A DNA stretch of 64,000 bases, from NCBI RefSeq assembly GCF_900102615.1, contig NZ_FMYV01000003.1:186001-250000 (forward strand). The letters are read 5' to 3'. A model generated the notes under the pieces. That model was not told where the DNA came from, searched no databases, and saw nothing but the letters and a program-made list of their open reading frames with translations. The position numbers were made by a program, and so were the translations under genes. Source of the DNA: Geotoga petraea. Lineage in GTDB: Bacteria; Thermotogota; Thermotogae; Petrotogales; Petrotogaceae. Shown piece after piece: positions 42,248 through 52,166 of the stretch; position 1 is the first letter of the stretch; the number at the start of each line of letters is the position of its first letter.

Positions 42248-43303
42248 TTATCTATCTTTTTTCTCTTGTTTTTTTAGATATCTTTCTGCTTTTCTTCTGA
42301 TTCTTTTGTAAACTCCTGAGAGACCCATAAGTTTTTTCATTTCAAGTACTGTATTTCTAACCTCTTCTCTTACCTGTTCAGTTCCTCTAACTATTATTTC
42401 TTCTACCATCCCGGATGTTTCATATTTTTGTCTTCTTTCTCTAAATGGGTCAAGGAAGTTGTTTAATGCTACTACTAATTTTTCTTTCACTTCAACATCA
42501 CCGACTTTACCCCTTCTGTATCTATCTTTTAAATCCTGAACTTCTTCTTTGTTTGGGTTGAATAAATCATGATAAATAAATACTGGATTTCCTTCGACTT
42601 TTCCTGGAATATCTGCTCTAATTCTATTAGGGTCTGTCTTCATTTTCATAACCATTTTTTTTACGGTATTGGCATCATCACTCAAAAAGATAGCATTGTT
42701 AGCACTTTTACTCATTTTTCTTTCACCATATATACCGATTAAAGCTGCCTCTTCTCCCTGTATAACTTTTGGAATTGGGAAAAGTTCACCATACAAACTA
42801 TTAAATCTTCTTGCTATTTCTCTGGCTATTTCTACGTGGGCTACGTTGTCCTTCCCAACAGGGACTAAATGGGATTTTACTCCTATAATATCTGCTGTTT
42901 GAAGAACTGGATATCCAAGTAAACCAAAAGGCATTTCAATGTTTGCGTCTCTCGCCATATCTTTTAAGCTTGGCATTCTTTCTAATCTTGCAACAGTTGT
43001 TAAGTTTTGCAAAAGTGTGTATAATTCATGTACTTCTGGAATAGCTGATTGAAGATAGAATTTTACATTTTCTGGTTCTATACCTGCAGATATTGCGTCC
43101 AAAACAAGACTTCTGGCATTTTCTTCTGATTTTTCAATATCTTCTTTTGTGTTTTTTGTTGTAAGCATATGTAAGTCAGCTATTATAAATATGCTGTCAT
43201 ACTCGTATTGATATTTAACCCTATTTTTTAATGTTCCAACATAATGTCCCAAATGCAATTTTCCGGTTGGCCTATCTCCAGTTAGAATTCTTTTCTTATC
43301 CAT
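42248..43303 (-). CDS. trpS: Tryptophanyl-tRNA synthetase
   Basis: Class I aminoacyl-tRNA synthetase of 351 aa that charges tRNA-Trp. The HIGH-type motif is KLHLGHYVG (residues 14-22) and the KMSKS loop is [10 protein letters not shown] (about 195). [12 protein letters not shown] and [15 protein letters not shown] are typical of bacterial TrpS. GAGGAGG is six bases before the ATG. The 5' leader encodes a Trp-rich peptide followed by alternative hairpins, so expression is very probably controlled by ribosome-mediated attenuation. Confidence 0.97.
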   Translation of the reverse strand: MDKKRILTGDRPTGKLHLGHYVGTLKNRVKYQYEYDSIFIIADLHMLTTKNTKEDIEKSEENARSLVLDAISAGIEPENVKFYLQSAIPEVHELYTLLQNLTTVARLERMPSLKDMARDANIEMPFGLLGYPVLQTADIIGVKSHLVPVGKDNVAHVEIAREIARRFNSLYGELFPIPKVIQGEEAALIGIYGERKMSKSANNAIFLSDDANTVKKMVMKMKTDPNRIRADIPGKVEGNPVFIYHDLFNPNKEEVQDLKDRYRRGKVGDVEVKEKLVVALNNFLDPFRERRQKYETSGMVEEIIVRGTEQVREEVRNTVLEMKKLMGLSGVYKRIRRKAERYLKKQEKKDR

Positions 43304-43347
43304 ATGATTTCCTCCTCGATATATTTTAAAAATTAATTTTTTATAAT

Positions 43348-43442
43348 AAAAAAGCTTTCCTTTCGGAAAGCCCTTAAAAATTTAAGGGCATCCTGTATGG
43401 ATGCCCGATTATATTCATTTTTTAGGCATCCTTAAAGATGCC
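43348..43442 (-). promoter_or_regulatory. trpS attenuator (alternative hairpins and terminators)
   Basis: Minus-strand RNA segments: 1 GGCATC (43442-43437, starting in the third Trp codon), 2 GGATGCC (43431-43425), 3 GGGCATCC (43406-43399), 4 GGATGCCC (43393-43386). 1:2, 2:3 and 3:4 can each pair. 3:4 is followed by TTAAATTTTT and acts as a terminator; 2:3 is the antiterminator. A further pair GCCCTTAAA / TTTAAGGGC (43389-43370) and a second terminator GCTTTCC-GAAA-GGAAAGC plus T run (43371-43348) follow. Confidence 0.88.
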
Positions 43443-43485
43443 ACCACCATAATTTTTTATTTAATTGTTTTAATTGATTTTTCAT
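43432..43485 (-). CDS. trpS leader peptide with three tandem Trp codons
   Basis: ATG to TAA frame of 17 residues, MKNQLKQLNKKLWWWHL, with AAAGGATG nine bases before its ATG and a perfect promoter upstream. The three TGG codons are consecutive and lie exactly where a stalled ribosome would mask segment 1 and free segment 2 of the attenuator; the stop lies just before segment 2. This is the layout of the trpL leader of enteric trp operons, here ahead of trpS. Confidence 0.9.
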   Translation of the reverse strand: MKNQLKQLNKKLWWWHL

Positions 43486-43515
43486 CTTAACACATCCTTT
43501 TTCTGGTACAATTTT

Positions 43516-43544
43516 ATTATAGCTTGAAAGAATTTTATTGTCAA
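43516..43544 (-). promoter_or_regulatory. Consensus promoter of trpS
   Basis: TTGACA (43539-43544), 17-base spacer, TATAAT (43516-43521) on the minus strand; it would start a leader of about 205 bases before trpS. Confidence 0.9.
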
Positions 43545-43573
43545 CTTTTAAAAACTTTTAGTGGAGGTGCTAT

Positions 43574-44353
43574 ATGAAAAAATTATACATGGTGTTATTT
43601 TTAACTTTATCTATTTTCATTTTCTCAGCGGAAACAGAGATATCATATCAAAAATTTGAAGAGTTAACTTTTGACAGAGTTAACTATATTATTACACAGG
43701 AAAATGAGGATATAGATAAAGATGGGAAAGTAGAGAGAATTATACTAATAGGAGAGATTTCTTCAGAAACTCCATTTATTCAAAACATTAAATTAGTAAT
43801 AAGTAATAGAGAAGATACATTTATTCTCTATAAAAACGCCATTTCTGATGGTTATGACCCATATTTTGAATTAGTTGATTTCGATGGAGATGGAATTAAG
43901 GATATTTTGATCAAAAATGCGACAGGAGGTAGTGGTGGATACATTAACGTAAAACTTCTCTCTTTTAATGGGACGTATTTAGAAGAGCTCTTCAGTACAG
44001 AAAACAGTTATTTCAATGTAAAAGGGAACTTCAAAGAAAATTTTATCGCCAACATAGTAATGGAAGATTATTTTAGTTATGATCTAAACCTTTCTCATAA
44101 AAAAGAAATGTACATTGAACAAGGTTTTTACACATCAGAGGGAAAAATATCAAATGAATGGACAGACCTAATGATAGGTGGAATTGGTGCATTTGAAGTG
44201 CAAAAGTGGGGAGACAAGAACATGGCCAGAGTGTTAAAGTCCGTTTCTGGATTTTATCACGCAGACAGATTAGGTTATTTGGAATTAATGTTAGATTTCA
44301 CTGGAGAAGAGATGAAAATTGAAAGAATTAATTTCTCAATAAATTTATACTAA
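43574..44353 (+). CDS. Secreted FG-GAP/VCBS-like protein
   Basis: Exported protein of 259 aa with signal peptide MKKLYMVLFLTLSIFIFS. Two Ca-binding-like motifs are visible: EDIDKDGKVERI (about 47-58) and DFDGDGIKDILIKNATGGSGG (about 99-119), the pattern of FG-GAP/VCBS repeats. No catalytic motif is recognised. GGAGGTG lies before the ATG. Single gene with its own terminator. Confidence 0.68.
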   Translation: MKKLYMVLFLTLSIFIFSAETEISYQKFEELTFDRVNYIITQENEDIDKDGKVERIILIGEISSETPFIQNIKLVISNREDTFILYKNAISDGYDPYFELVDFDGDGIKDILIKNATGGSGGYINVKLLSFNGTYLEELFSTENSYFNVKGNFKENFIANIVMEDYFSYDLNLSHKKEMYIEQGFYTSEGKISNEWTDLMIGGIGAFEVQKWGDKNMARVLKSVSGFYHADRLGYLELMLDFTGEEMKIERINFSINLY

Positions 44354-44384
44354 AAATAAATCCCCTTTAGGGGATTTATTTTTA
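44354..44384. terminator. Bidirectional terminator between convergent genes
   Basis: AAATAAATCCCC-TTTA-GGGGATTTATTT with flanking A and T runs, shared by the secreted protein gene (+) and the MCP gene (-). Confidence 0.88.
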
Positions 44385-44391
44385 GTTAGAA

Positions 44392-46332
44392 TCAGAATTT
44401 ATATCTTTTTATTTGCTCGTTTAAATTGTCTGCTAAGGCGGATAGTTCTTCGCTATTTGCACTGATACTCTGAGAGGAACTTGATTGTTCATCTGAACTC
44501 TTTTTTATTTCTGCTATATCTTTTGCTATATCAGTTATAGATTCGTTTATTTCATGTATACTTGAATTTATTTCTTCAGAGCTTGCAGATTGTTCTTGTG
44601 CAGTTGCTGAAAGGTTTTCTATACTATCGTTCATTTTGTTTACTGAACTTTCGATATTTTTAAAGTTTGTTTCTATTGCTTTTATTTCTTTATCTATTTG
44701 ATTGACGGACTTTTCTGTTACATCAGAAGCAGCAACTGTTTGCTTTGTTTTATCTTTTATAACATTTAATATTTTTGCTATTTCTTCGGTTGCCTTTGAG
44801 CTGTCTTCTGCTAATTTTCTTATTTCGTCTGCAACAACGGCGAAACCTTTTCCAGCTTCCCCTGCCCTTGCTGCTTCAATAGCTGCATTCAAAGCGAGTA
44901 AATTTGTCTGCTCAGTTATGGAATCTATTGTTTCTACAATTTTTCCAACATTTTCAGCACTTTCGTTAAGGGCTGATACCTTTTCTTTTGAATTTTTTGA
45001 TACCCTTGCTGTTTTTTCTATTAACTTTATTATGCTTTCCAAAGTTTTAAAACTTTCGTGTGTAGCATTTGATGTATCATTAGATATATTGTTCAAATCT
45101 TGAGAGACTGCTGATATATTTTGTGATGAATTTGTCATTTCTTCCATGGCAACAGATAGGTTAGAAATTCTTTCTTTGATTTCGTTGATATTGTTGTTTA
45201 TATCTTGTGCTTGTGCATCTAACTCTTCACTTGTTGCAGAGCTTTGTTGGGCTAAATCAGAGAGCTCTTTTGAGGAATTATCTACATTTTCAACACCAGT
45301 GTTAATTTCCGAAAAAGAATTTCTAAGAGCTTTTGTTAAATTGTTTAAAGAGTTACCCATTTTACCTATTTCATCTTTTCTATTTTGATCGAATTGTACT
45401 TTGAAATTTCCTTTTGCAACATCATTTAGTTTTTCTGAAAATTTTATGATAGGATTACTTATAACTTTTGCTATGAAGTATGAAAGACCAACCATTACAC
45501 CTATCACGATTATCATAAATATTAATATAAATCTTAAAAGATTGTTTTGCCCCTGAAATAGAACATCTTCACTTATAGCTCTTCCAACAGACCAACCATC
45601 TGGCATATCAACATCAGAATCATATACAAAGTATCTTTTTCCATCAAAATTAATAGTTTGTAACTCATCGGAGCTTGCTACTTGTTCTAATTCTGAAAAA
45701 TTAAAGTTAGGTATTTGAGAGTTTTGTGCAACTATTTTACCTTGTGAATCTAAGATAAAAGAAAATCTATTTTTCCCATCATCATCAATAAATAGTTCTT
45801 TTAAAAGTACATCAGGATTTATTTCTGCACCAATAATGCCTAATTTAATTCCCACATCCATTACCGCCTGTGAAACTACAATAACATCAGAATTATCTGT
45901 TAAAGATTTTCTCAAATCACTGAAATAGTACTCTCGGTTTTCGTTATTCATAACTTCAGTAAATATAGGGTCATTCGATAAGTTTTTTTCTACATCATCC
46001 GTACTCCTAAAATCGCCTTTTTGGTTAATAATGAATATATTTTTGTAATAATCTTTTTCTTCATTAATTTGATTAAGATCCATTTTCATAACTTCCCATA
46101 ATAATGTTTTGGTAAGACTGTTTTTAGTGTAGATTTCAAGTTCTTTTTGTATTCCACCAAAATAAGTACTAATACTTTTACCGGTTTGTGTTGCTAAATC
46201 TTCGGCTGAGTTTACTACTAAAGGTTCGATTGTTTTTCCCACGTTTAATAAAATACCTGAAGCTAAAACTATCATAAGTATCACTAAAGAGCTAACTAAC
46301 CATATTAATATTCTCTGTGTAATGCTTTTCAT
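44392..46332 (-). CDS. Methyl-accepting chemotaxis protein
   Basis: Transmembrane chemoreceptor of 646 aa. First helix about 9-31, a double-Cache-type extracytoplasmic ligand domain (about 32-280), second helix about 283-305, HAMP (about 306-360) and the signalling coiled coil. The highly conserved tip is [20 protein letters not shown], followed by [14 protein letters not shown]. It signals ligand binding to CheA. The ligand is unknown. A G-run lies 11 bases before the ATG. Confidence 0.94.
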   Translation of the reverse strand: MKSITQRILIWLVSSLVILMIVLASGILLNVGKTIEPLVVNSAEDLATQTGKSISTYFGGIQKELEIYTKNSLTKTLLWEVMKMDLNQINEEKDYYKNIFIINQKGDFRSTDDVEKNLSNDPIFTEVMNNENREYYFSDLRKSLTDNSDVIVVSQAVMDVGIKLGIIGAEINPDVLLKELFIDDDGKNRFSFILDSQGKIVAQNSQIPNFNFSELEQVASSDELQTINFDGKRYFVYDSDVDMPDGWSVGRAISEDVLFQGQNNLLRFILIFMIIVIGVMVGLSYFIAKVISNPIIKFSEKLNDVAKGNFKVQFDQNRKDEIGKMGNSLNNLTKALRNSFSEINTGVENVDNSSKELSDLAQQSSATSEELDAQAQDINNNINEIKERISNLSVAMEEMTNSSQNISAVSQDLNNISNDTSNATHESFKTLESIIKLIEKTARVSKNSKEKVSALNESAENVGKIVETIDSITEQTNLLALNAAIEAARAGEAGKGFAVVADEIRKLAEDSSKATEEIAKILNVIKDKTKQTVAASDVTEKSVNQIDKEIKAIETNFKNIESSVNKMNDSIENLSATAQEQSASSEEINSSIHEINESITDIAKDIAEIKKSSDEQSSSSQSISANSEELSALADNLNEQIKRYKF

Positions 46333-46644
46333 TGACTGTATTGCCCCCTTTTATAATATTTAAGCTATTATCATTATACTACAAAAAATTATGTTGTAAT
46401 TACATATTTTAAATTTCAGCTTTTTTATGGAAAAAAAGAATTTAATGTTAATAAATTGATCATTTGATTAATTTATTATTTAGTACATAAATTAACAATC
46501 TAAGTAAAATTTAGATTTGAAAAATACAAATATTAACTAAAAATCGTATTTCTTTACATAGATTTTTTTATTAGATTACACATAGAAAATATACCGATAT
46601 TATAATTGGAAGGAATATGTAAATATCAATAGGAGGATTTTTAC
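46333..46644. other. Divergent intergenic region
   Basis: 312 bases of AT-rich DNA between the MCP gene and the divergent cyclase gene. An imperfect palindrome TAAATTGATC-ATTT-GATTAATTTA is at 46452-46475, and a -10-like TATAAT with a poor -35 lies about 35 bases before the cyclase ribosome site. No gene is seen. Confidence 0.5.
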
Positions 46645-48195
46645 ATGCATAAAAAAATATTAATAATTATTTTTACGGTTTTAATATCTATTAATATATT
46701 TTCAAAAAATATTCTTGTTTTGCATTCTTATAATCCTTTATATGATTGGACCAGGGATGTTAACAAAGGGTTGGAAAATATTCTGATGAATTCAAACCAT
46801 AATATTTTTATAGAATATCTGTATTCAAGAAATACTTTCTCAGAAGAATACAAAAAAGATTTAATAGATGTTTTATCCCTTAGGTATGAAAATTACAATA
46901 TAGATGCTGTGGTTACAACAGATCAAAATGCTTTTGACCTTGTGAGAGATTACAGAAAAGAATTATTACCAGAAAAACCTGTTTTTTTTCTTGGGGCTGA
47001 ATTCATAAGAGACAGTGAAATAAGAAATCACGATAATTTTTTTGGTTTGTTTGGTGAATCTAATATAGAAAAGAATATCAAATTGGTTGATAATATATAT
47101 CCTCAAGAAAAAATTTTGATCACCAACAATATGGATGAGTTTGGAGAAGAAATTATTTCTAAGGCTAAAGAGTTAAAAAATTCTATGAACTTAGAAATAA
47201 TAAACATAAACTCAGATAATTTTTACAATATAGTTGAAAAAATAAAGGAATACCCTTCAAATACTCCCGTACTACTTGGAAATTTGGCAATGACAAAAGA
47301 AAAAAATATAGGGCAATTAAAAGAGATATCACAAGAATTTGAAAAAGCTCTCGAAAATCCCCTCTTTACCTTATGGAATAATCAAATAGGTTATGGAGCA
47401 ATTGGTGGATACGTCACAGAAGGAGTTGTGGAAGGGGAGAAACTTGCTAAAAAAGTTTTGGAGTATTTTGAAAATCCGAATATTCCTAAATACGATAAAG
47501 AAGATTATATATACAAATTTGACTATCAGAAGTTACAAAAATTTAATATAAGTTTGGAACAATTGCCTAAAAATTCGTTTATTATAAACAAACCAAAAGA
47601 AATTATAAACAGTGACTTGTTTTGGATAGTCATTGTTTTAATACATATTCTGTTATTGGTAACCTTATATAGCTTTTACCGTATGTTAAAAATGAGACGC
47701 GAAAAGAAATCTATCGAAAATGAATCATTTAGAGATACTTTGACAAATGTTTACAACAGAAAAAAATTAGAATCGATTAAACCAACTTTAAACGATAAAT
47801 CAGTAGAAAAAGAACTTATAGCCTATGTAGTTGACTTAGATAATCTAAAACCAATAAACGATAGTTTTGGCCATGATGTTGGAGATAAATTCATCATATA
47901 TACTGCTGAAATATTGAAAGAAGTTTTTGGCAATAACAGTTATATTTTCAGAATGGGTGGAGATGAGTTTTATGTTGTTTCTTTTTTAGAATTAATGCAT
48001 TTAAAAGAAGAAATAAAAGAATTAAATACAAACATAGATAAACTTATTTTAAAAAAGCGAGAGGAACTAAACAAGCCTTTTAATCTTTCTTATGGATATG
48101 CTGTAAGAAGATCTTATGAAGATATAGATCAAACATTCAAACGGGCAGATGAATCAATGTATAATAACAAAAGAAAAAATAAATTAGGTAAATAA
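46645..48195 (+). CDS. Diguanylate cyclase with periplasmic ABC-binding-protein-like sensor
   Basis: Membrane receptor of 516 aa. Signal/helix at residues 1-19, then an extracytoplasmic domain (about 20-320) like the ABC_sub_bind family (NILVLHSYNPLYDWTRDVNKG, VVTTDQNAFDLVRDY, GFGAIGGY-like segment). A helix at about 329-350 leads to a GGDEF domain with FRMGGDEFYVV (about 438). It should make cyclic di-GMP in response to a bound ligand. The active site has full GGDEF. AGGAGG nine bases before the ATG. Terminator directly after. Confidence 0.9.
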   Translation: MHKKILIIIFTVLISINIFSKNILVLHSYNPLYDWTRDVNKGLENILMNSNHNIFIEYLYSRNTFSEEYKKDLIDVLSLRYENYNIDAVVTTDQNAFDLVRDYRKELLPEKPVFFLGAEFIRDSEIRNHDNFFGLFGESNIEKNIKLVDNIYPQEKILITNNMDEFGEEIISKAKELKNSMNLEIININSDNFYNIVEKIKEYPSNTPVLLGNLAMTKEKNIGQLKEISQEFEKALENPLFTLWNNQIGYGAIGGYVTEGVVEGEKLAKKVLEYFENPNIPKYDKEDYIYKFDYQKLQKFNISLEQLPKNSFIINKPKEIINSDLFWIVIVLIHILLLVTLYSFYRMLKMRREKKSIENESFRDTLTNVYNRKKLESIKPTLNDKSVEKELIAYVVDLDNLKPINDSFGHDVGDKFIIYTAEILKEVFGNNSYIFRMGGDEFYVVSFLELMHLKEEIKELNTNIDKLILKKREELNKPFNLSYGYAVRRSYEDIDQTFKRADESMYNNKRKNKLGK

Positions 48196-48219
48196 ACCCG
48201 ACAAAAGTCGGGTTTTTTT
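48194..48219 (+). terminator. Terminator of the diguanylate cyclase gene
   Basis: AAACCCGAC-AAAA-GTCGGGTTT followed by TTTT, overlapping the stop codon. Confidence 0.92.
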
Positions 48220-48337
48220 AATGTATAATGGATATAAGCTTGTTTGTAAAGAATTTTATGAAAATGGATAGGAGTTTTCACCTTAAAATCTTTGTTAGCT
48301 TTGAATAAATTTAATTACTATAATTTGGGGGTATGTT

Positions 48338-50989
48338 ATGTGGTATAAAAAAACTGAACAAGAGGTTATAGAAGAATTAAATACAGATAGAAAAAGCGGA
48401 CTAAACGATTCAGAAGTAAACAGAAGAATAAAAAAATACGGAAAGAATGAATTCAAGGAAGAAAAGAAAAAAGGTCTTTTAAAAATGATCTTTGAACAGA
48501 TAAACGATGTAATGATATATATATTGATAGCGGCGGCAGTGGCTTCTGCTTCTTTAGGAGAAGTAAGTGATGCGATTATCATTGGAATCGTAATAACATT
48601 GAATGCTGTCATAGGAATTATTCAAGAAAGAAAAGCAGAAGAAGCCATAAAAGAGCTAAAAAAATTATCATCTCCAAAATCTTTGGTAAAAAGAAATGGA
48701 AAGGTAGTAGAAGTTCCCACTAATAAAATAGTTCCTGGTGATATTGTAGTTTTAGAAGCTGGAAGAATGGTGCCAGCAGATTTGAGATTGATAGATGAAG
48801 CCAGCTTAAAAATAGAAGAATCCTCTCTTACTGGAGAATCCGTGCCAGTAGAAAAAGATTCAGAAATTGATTTGTCAGGGAAAGAAGATGTTGCTTTAGG
48901 AGATCAAAGAAATATGGCTTTTATGTCCACAGTTGTTACTTATGGCCGTGGTGAAGGTGTGGTTGTTGGTACTGCTATGGACACAGAAATGGGAAAGATT
49001 GCTGACTTGCTTGGTAAAACTGTAGACGAAAAGACGCCTCTCCAAAAGAGATTGGCAGATATTGGAAAAGTTTTGGGGATTATAGCTTTAATAATTAGTG
49101 CAGTTATATTTGGACTTGGCGTTATACAGGGAAGAGACATTTTTGACATGCTTTTCACGGCTATTAGTTTGGCTGTTGCTGCTATTCCAGAAGGACTTCC
49201 TGCTATAGTCACAATCGTACTTGCAATGGGAGTTCAAAAGATGATTAAAAGAAACGCCATAATAAGAAAGCTCCCAGCAGTTGAAACTCTTGGTTCTGTA
49301 AACATAGTCTGTTCAGATAAGACAGGTACATTAACTCAAAATAAGATGACAGTTACTAAGATATACACAAATGAAGAAATAAAGAGTGTTGAAAATATAG
49401 ATACTCAAAATGAATCTGAAAATATGCTTTTAAAAGCAATGGTACTATGTAATGATGCTACATACACAGAGAAAAATCAAACCGGTGATCCAACAGAAGT
49501 AGCCCTCTTGGTAATGGGAGAGAACAATGGTCTAAAAAAAGAAGAAGCAGAAAAACAATTCAAAAGATTAAACGAAGTTCCTTTTGAATCAGATAGAAAG
49601 ATGATGACTACTATTAACGAAATTAATGGAGAGTATTTTGTTTTCACAAAAGGAGCTATAGATAATCTTTTAAAAGCATCTACAAAAATAAACGTAAATG
49701 GCGAAGAAAAAGAGTTGACCGAAGATATTAAGAGAGATATATTGAATGCGGCTGAAAAAATGTCTTCTCAAGCGTTAAGAGTTCTCGGAGCAGCTTATAA
49801 AAAAACAGATAATAAAAAAGGTACAAGAGAAGATTTTGAAAATGACCTCGTTTATACTGGTTTGGTTGGGATGATCGATCCTCCAAGAGAAGAGGTCAAA
49901 GCTTCTATAAACAAATGTCACAATGCAGGTATAAAAACAATAATGATAACTGGAGACCATAAAAAGACCGCTTTTGCAATCGCAAAAGAACTCGGTATCG
50001 CAGAAAGAGAAGAACAATCAATATCTGGAGTAGAAATAGACAAGCTATCTGAAAAAGAATTGAGTAATCGAATAAAAGACCTCAGAGTTTTTGCAAGAGT
50101 TTCTCCAGAACACAAGGTAAAAATTGTAAATGCCTTCAGAGATAACGGAAATGTTGTTTCAATGACTGGAGATGGGGTTAATGATGCTCCTTCGTTAAAA
50201 GCTGCGGATATTGGGGTATCAATGGGTATAACTGGTACGGATGTTGCTAAAAGTGCATCTGATATGATTTTGACAGATGACAATTTTTCAACAATTGAGC
50301 ACGCAATAGAAGAAGGACGCAATATTTATAAAAATATAAAAAAGACGATACTATTCCTTCTTTCGTGTAATTTTGGAGAAATTATTGCGATTTTTTTGGC
50401 TGTATTGTTTAAATGGCCAACTCCTTTAATACCAATTCATATATTGTGGGTTAATTTGATTACTGATTCGTTCCCAGCATTGGCTTTGGGAGTAGATCCG
50501 GGTGATCCAGATGTAATGAAAGAAAAACCAAGAGATCCAAAAGAATCGATTTTTCAAGGGTACAAACTATCTTTGTTTATAAACGGTCTAATAATAGGGG
50601 GGTTAACTCTTTTTGCATTTGTTTATGGGGTAAGAAATTTTATGGGCATTACAGACTTTAACCAAATAATTCCAAGTGATATACCAGGAAATGCCCTAAT
50701 ACATGCACAAACAATGGCATTCATAGTCTTGAGTTTTTCTCAACTGGTTCATTCTTTAAACTTGAGGAGTTTTGAAAAATCTATATTTAAAAAAGGCTTA
50801 TTCACTAATAAATATCTCATAGGCGCAATTTTACTTGGTATAGTTTTACAGGCAATAATTGTTTCTGTTCCATTTTTAGAAGAGATATTCAAAGTTTCCA
50901 GCTTGAATATAACTGATTGGTCAATAGTATTAGGCCTTTCGATAGTCCCTTTGATAATAAATGAAATAGTAAAAATATTTAAAAGGTAG
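48338..50989 (+). CDS. P-type Ca2+/cation ATPase (P2 type)
   Basis: Cation pump of 883 aa. N-terminal cation ATPase domain, actuator domain with SSLTGESVPVEK, M4 with AAIPEGLPAIVTIVLAMG, phosphorylation site VCSDKTGTLTQNK (Asp near 327), nucleotide-binding DPTE and FTKGA, hinge MTGDGVNDAPSLKAADIG, M6 NLITDSFPALALG, and the C-terminal helical domain. PEGL plus NLITD..PA fits the SERCA/PMR1-like Ca2+ group. A G-run is seven bases before the ATG. Confidence 0.94.
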   Translation: MWYKKTEQEVIEELNTDRKSGLNDSEVNRRIKKYGKNEFKEEKKKGLLKMIFEQINDVMIYILIAAAVASASLGEVSDAIIIGIVITLNAVIGIIQERKAEEAIKELKKLSSPKSLVKRNGKVVEVPTNKIVPGDIVVLEAGRMVPADLRLIDEASLKIEESSLTGESVPVEKDSEIDLSGKEDVALGDQRNMAFMSTVVTYGRGEGVVVGTAMDTEMGKIADLLGKTVDEKTPLQKRLADIGKVLGIIALIISAVIFGLGVIQGRDIFDMLFTAISLAVAAIPEGLPAIVTIVLAMGVQKMIKRNAIIRKLPAVETLGSVNIVCSDKTGTLTQNKMTVTKIYTNEEIKSVENIDTQNESENMLLKAMVLCNDATYTEKNQTGDPTEVALLVMGENNGLKKEEAEKQFKRLNEVPFESDRKMMTTINEINGEYFVFTKGAIDNLLKASTKINVNGEEKELTEDIKRDILNAAEKMSSQALRVLGAAYKKTDNKKGTREDFENDLVYTGLVGMIDPPREEVKASINKCHNAGIKTIMITGDHKKTAFAIAKELGIAEREEQSISGVEIDKLSEKELSNRIKDLRVFARVSPEHKVKIVNAFRDNGNVVSMTGDGVNDAPSLKAADIGVSMGITGTDVAKSASDMILTDDNFSTIEHAIEEGRNIYKNIKKTILFLLSCNFGEIIAIFLAVLFKWPTPLIPIHILWVNLITDSFPALALGVDPGDPDVMKEKPRDPKESIFQGYKLSLFINGLIIGGLTLFAFVYGVRNFMGITDFNQIIPSDIPGNALIHAQTMAFIVLSFSQLVHSLNLRSFEKSIFKKGLFTNKYLIGAILLGIVLQAIIVSVPFLEEIFKVSSLNITDWSIVLGLSIVPLIINEIVKIFKR

Positions 50990-51004
50990 TTATATGAAAA
51001 TTAT

Positions 51005-51034
51005 AAAAAACTGAGCTTTTAGTTCAGTTTTTTT
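51005..51034. terminator. Bidirectional terminator between the P-ATPase and DMT transporter genes
   Basis: AAAAAACTGA / TCAGTTTTTT hairpin, overlapping the last codons of the convergent transporter gene. Confidence 0.8.
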
Positions 51035-51882
51035 CTTCTATTGTTAGCGTTTATATATATTAATAATGCAGCTGATATTATGAGAGCATATCCAACGATA
51101 CTTAAAAAATCTGGAATCGAGTCAAACAAAAAGTATCCTATAATTCCAGAAAAAAGAACGTTTGTGTAATTCAATATCGATATTTCTCCTGCGGGAGCGT
51201 GTTTGTATGCTATAGTTAAAGTGAACTGCCCTATAGAGGCAACAATACCAGTAAGAACTAAAAATAGAACTTGATTCCAATTCATTGGCTCGAAAAATGT
51301 TACCATTAAGGGTAAAGTTACCATTGTAGAAAAGAAAGAAAAGAAGAATACTATAGTGTAAAATTCTTCTCTTCCACCCAAAAATCTAACTGTAGTGTAA
51401 GCTCCAGCTGCTAAAACAGCTGATGATAACCCCAATAAAGCTGGTATAACACTCATGTCAAATTCAGGTTTTATAATAAATACAGCTCCAGTAAAAGCTA
51501 TAAACAAAGCTGGAATTTGTATTTTAGAAAAATGTTCCTTGAGAATGAAAAAAGCAAAAATGCTTACAAAAAATGGATTTAATTTATTTAACATAGATGA
51601 ATCGGATAGTAAAAGATGATCTATACTATAAAAATATGCCAACATCCCAGCTGTTCCAAGTGCGGATCTTATTAGCAGATATTTTAGATTTTTCTTTTCT
51701 CCAAAAAGAGGTTTTTTATTGTATAAAACTATACTTCCCGCTATAAGCATAGAAATGAAATTTCTTGAAAAAACTTTTTGTACAGTTGGCAAATCCCCTG
51801 CAAGTTTTACAAAAGCACCCATAGTCGCAAAGGCAAGTGAGGATATTAACATATAAATTACTGCTTTTCTTTTTTCAACCAT
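51019..51882 (-). CDS. DMT-superfamily (EamA) transporter
   Basis: Ten-helix drug/metabolite transporter of 287 aa with two EamA repeats (about 6-140 and 150-285). Examples are RSALGTAGMLAYFYSIDHL and ILNYTNVLFSGIIGYFLFDSIP. It may export amino acids or nucleosides; the substrate cannot be read. AGGTG lies before the ATG. Confidence 0.9.
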   Translation of the reverse strand: MVEKRKAVIYMLISSLAFATMGAFVKLAGDLPTVQKVFSRNFISMLIAGSIVLYNKKPLFGEKKNLKYLLIRSALGTAGMLAYFYSIDHLLLSDSSMLNKLNPFFVSIFAFFILKEHFSKIQIPALFIAFTGAVFIIKPEFDMSVIPALLGLSSAVLAAGAYTTVRFLGGREEFYTIVFFFSFFSTMVTLPLMVTFFEPMNWNQVLFLVLTGIVASIGQFTLTIAYKHAPAGEISILNYTNVLFSGIIGYFLFDSIPDFLSIVGYALIISAALLIYINANNRRKKLN

Positions 51883-52166
51883 AAATTCACCTCGTTTAAC
51901 ATAATCACAAATTGATTATAATGAAAAATAATCAATAGATGGTTAAGAGAGATATAATATTTCTTATAAATATAATTTCATAACAAAAAGAATGTAACTT
52001 GAGTTTATTAAAATATACATATATGAGAAATCATTTCATGATTTATGTTAGAGGTTGATGGTTGGATGTTGGAAGTAAAAATTCATAAACATCAAAAATA
52101 GAAAAAACCAAAAACCTACATTCTCAACCCATTATAAAAATTACAAAAAATTAGGGAGGAATATCG

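Noticed and set aside
43304-43510. T-box riboswitch upstream of trpS
   Set aside because: I looked for the AGGGTGGNACCGCG motif and a specifier stem and found neither; the leader peptide and attenuator fit the region fully.
44702-45388. Long plus-strand frames inside the MCP gene
   Set aside because: They mirror the repetitive Ala/Ser/Glu coiled-coil coding of the receptor; shadow frames only.
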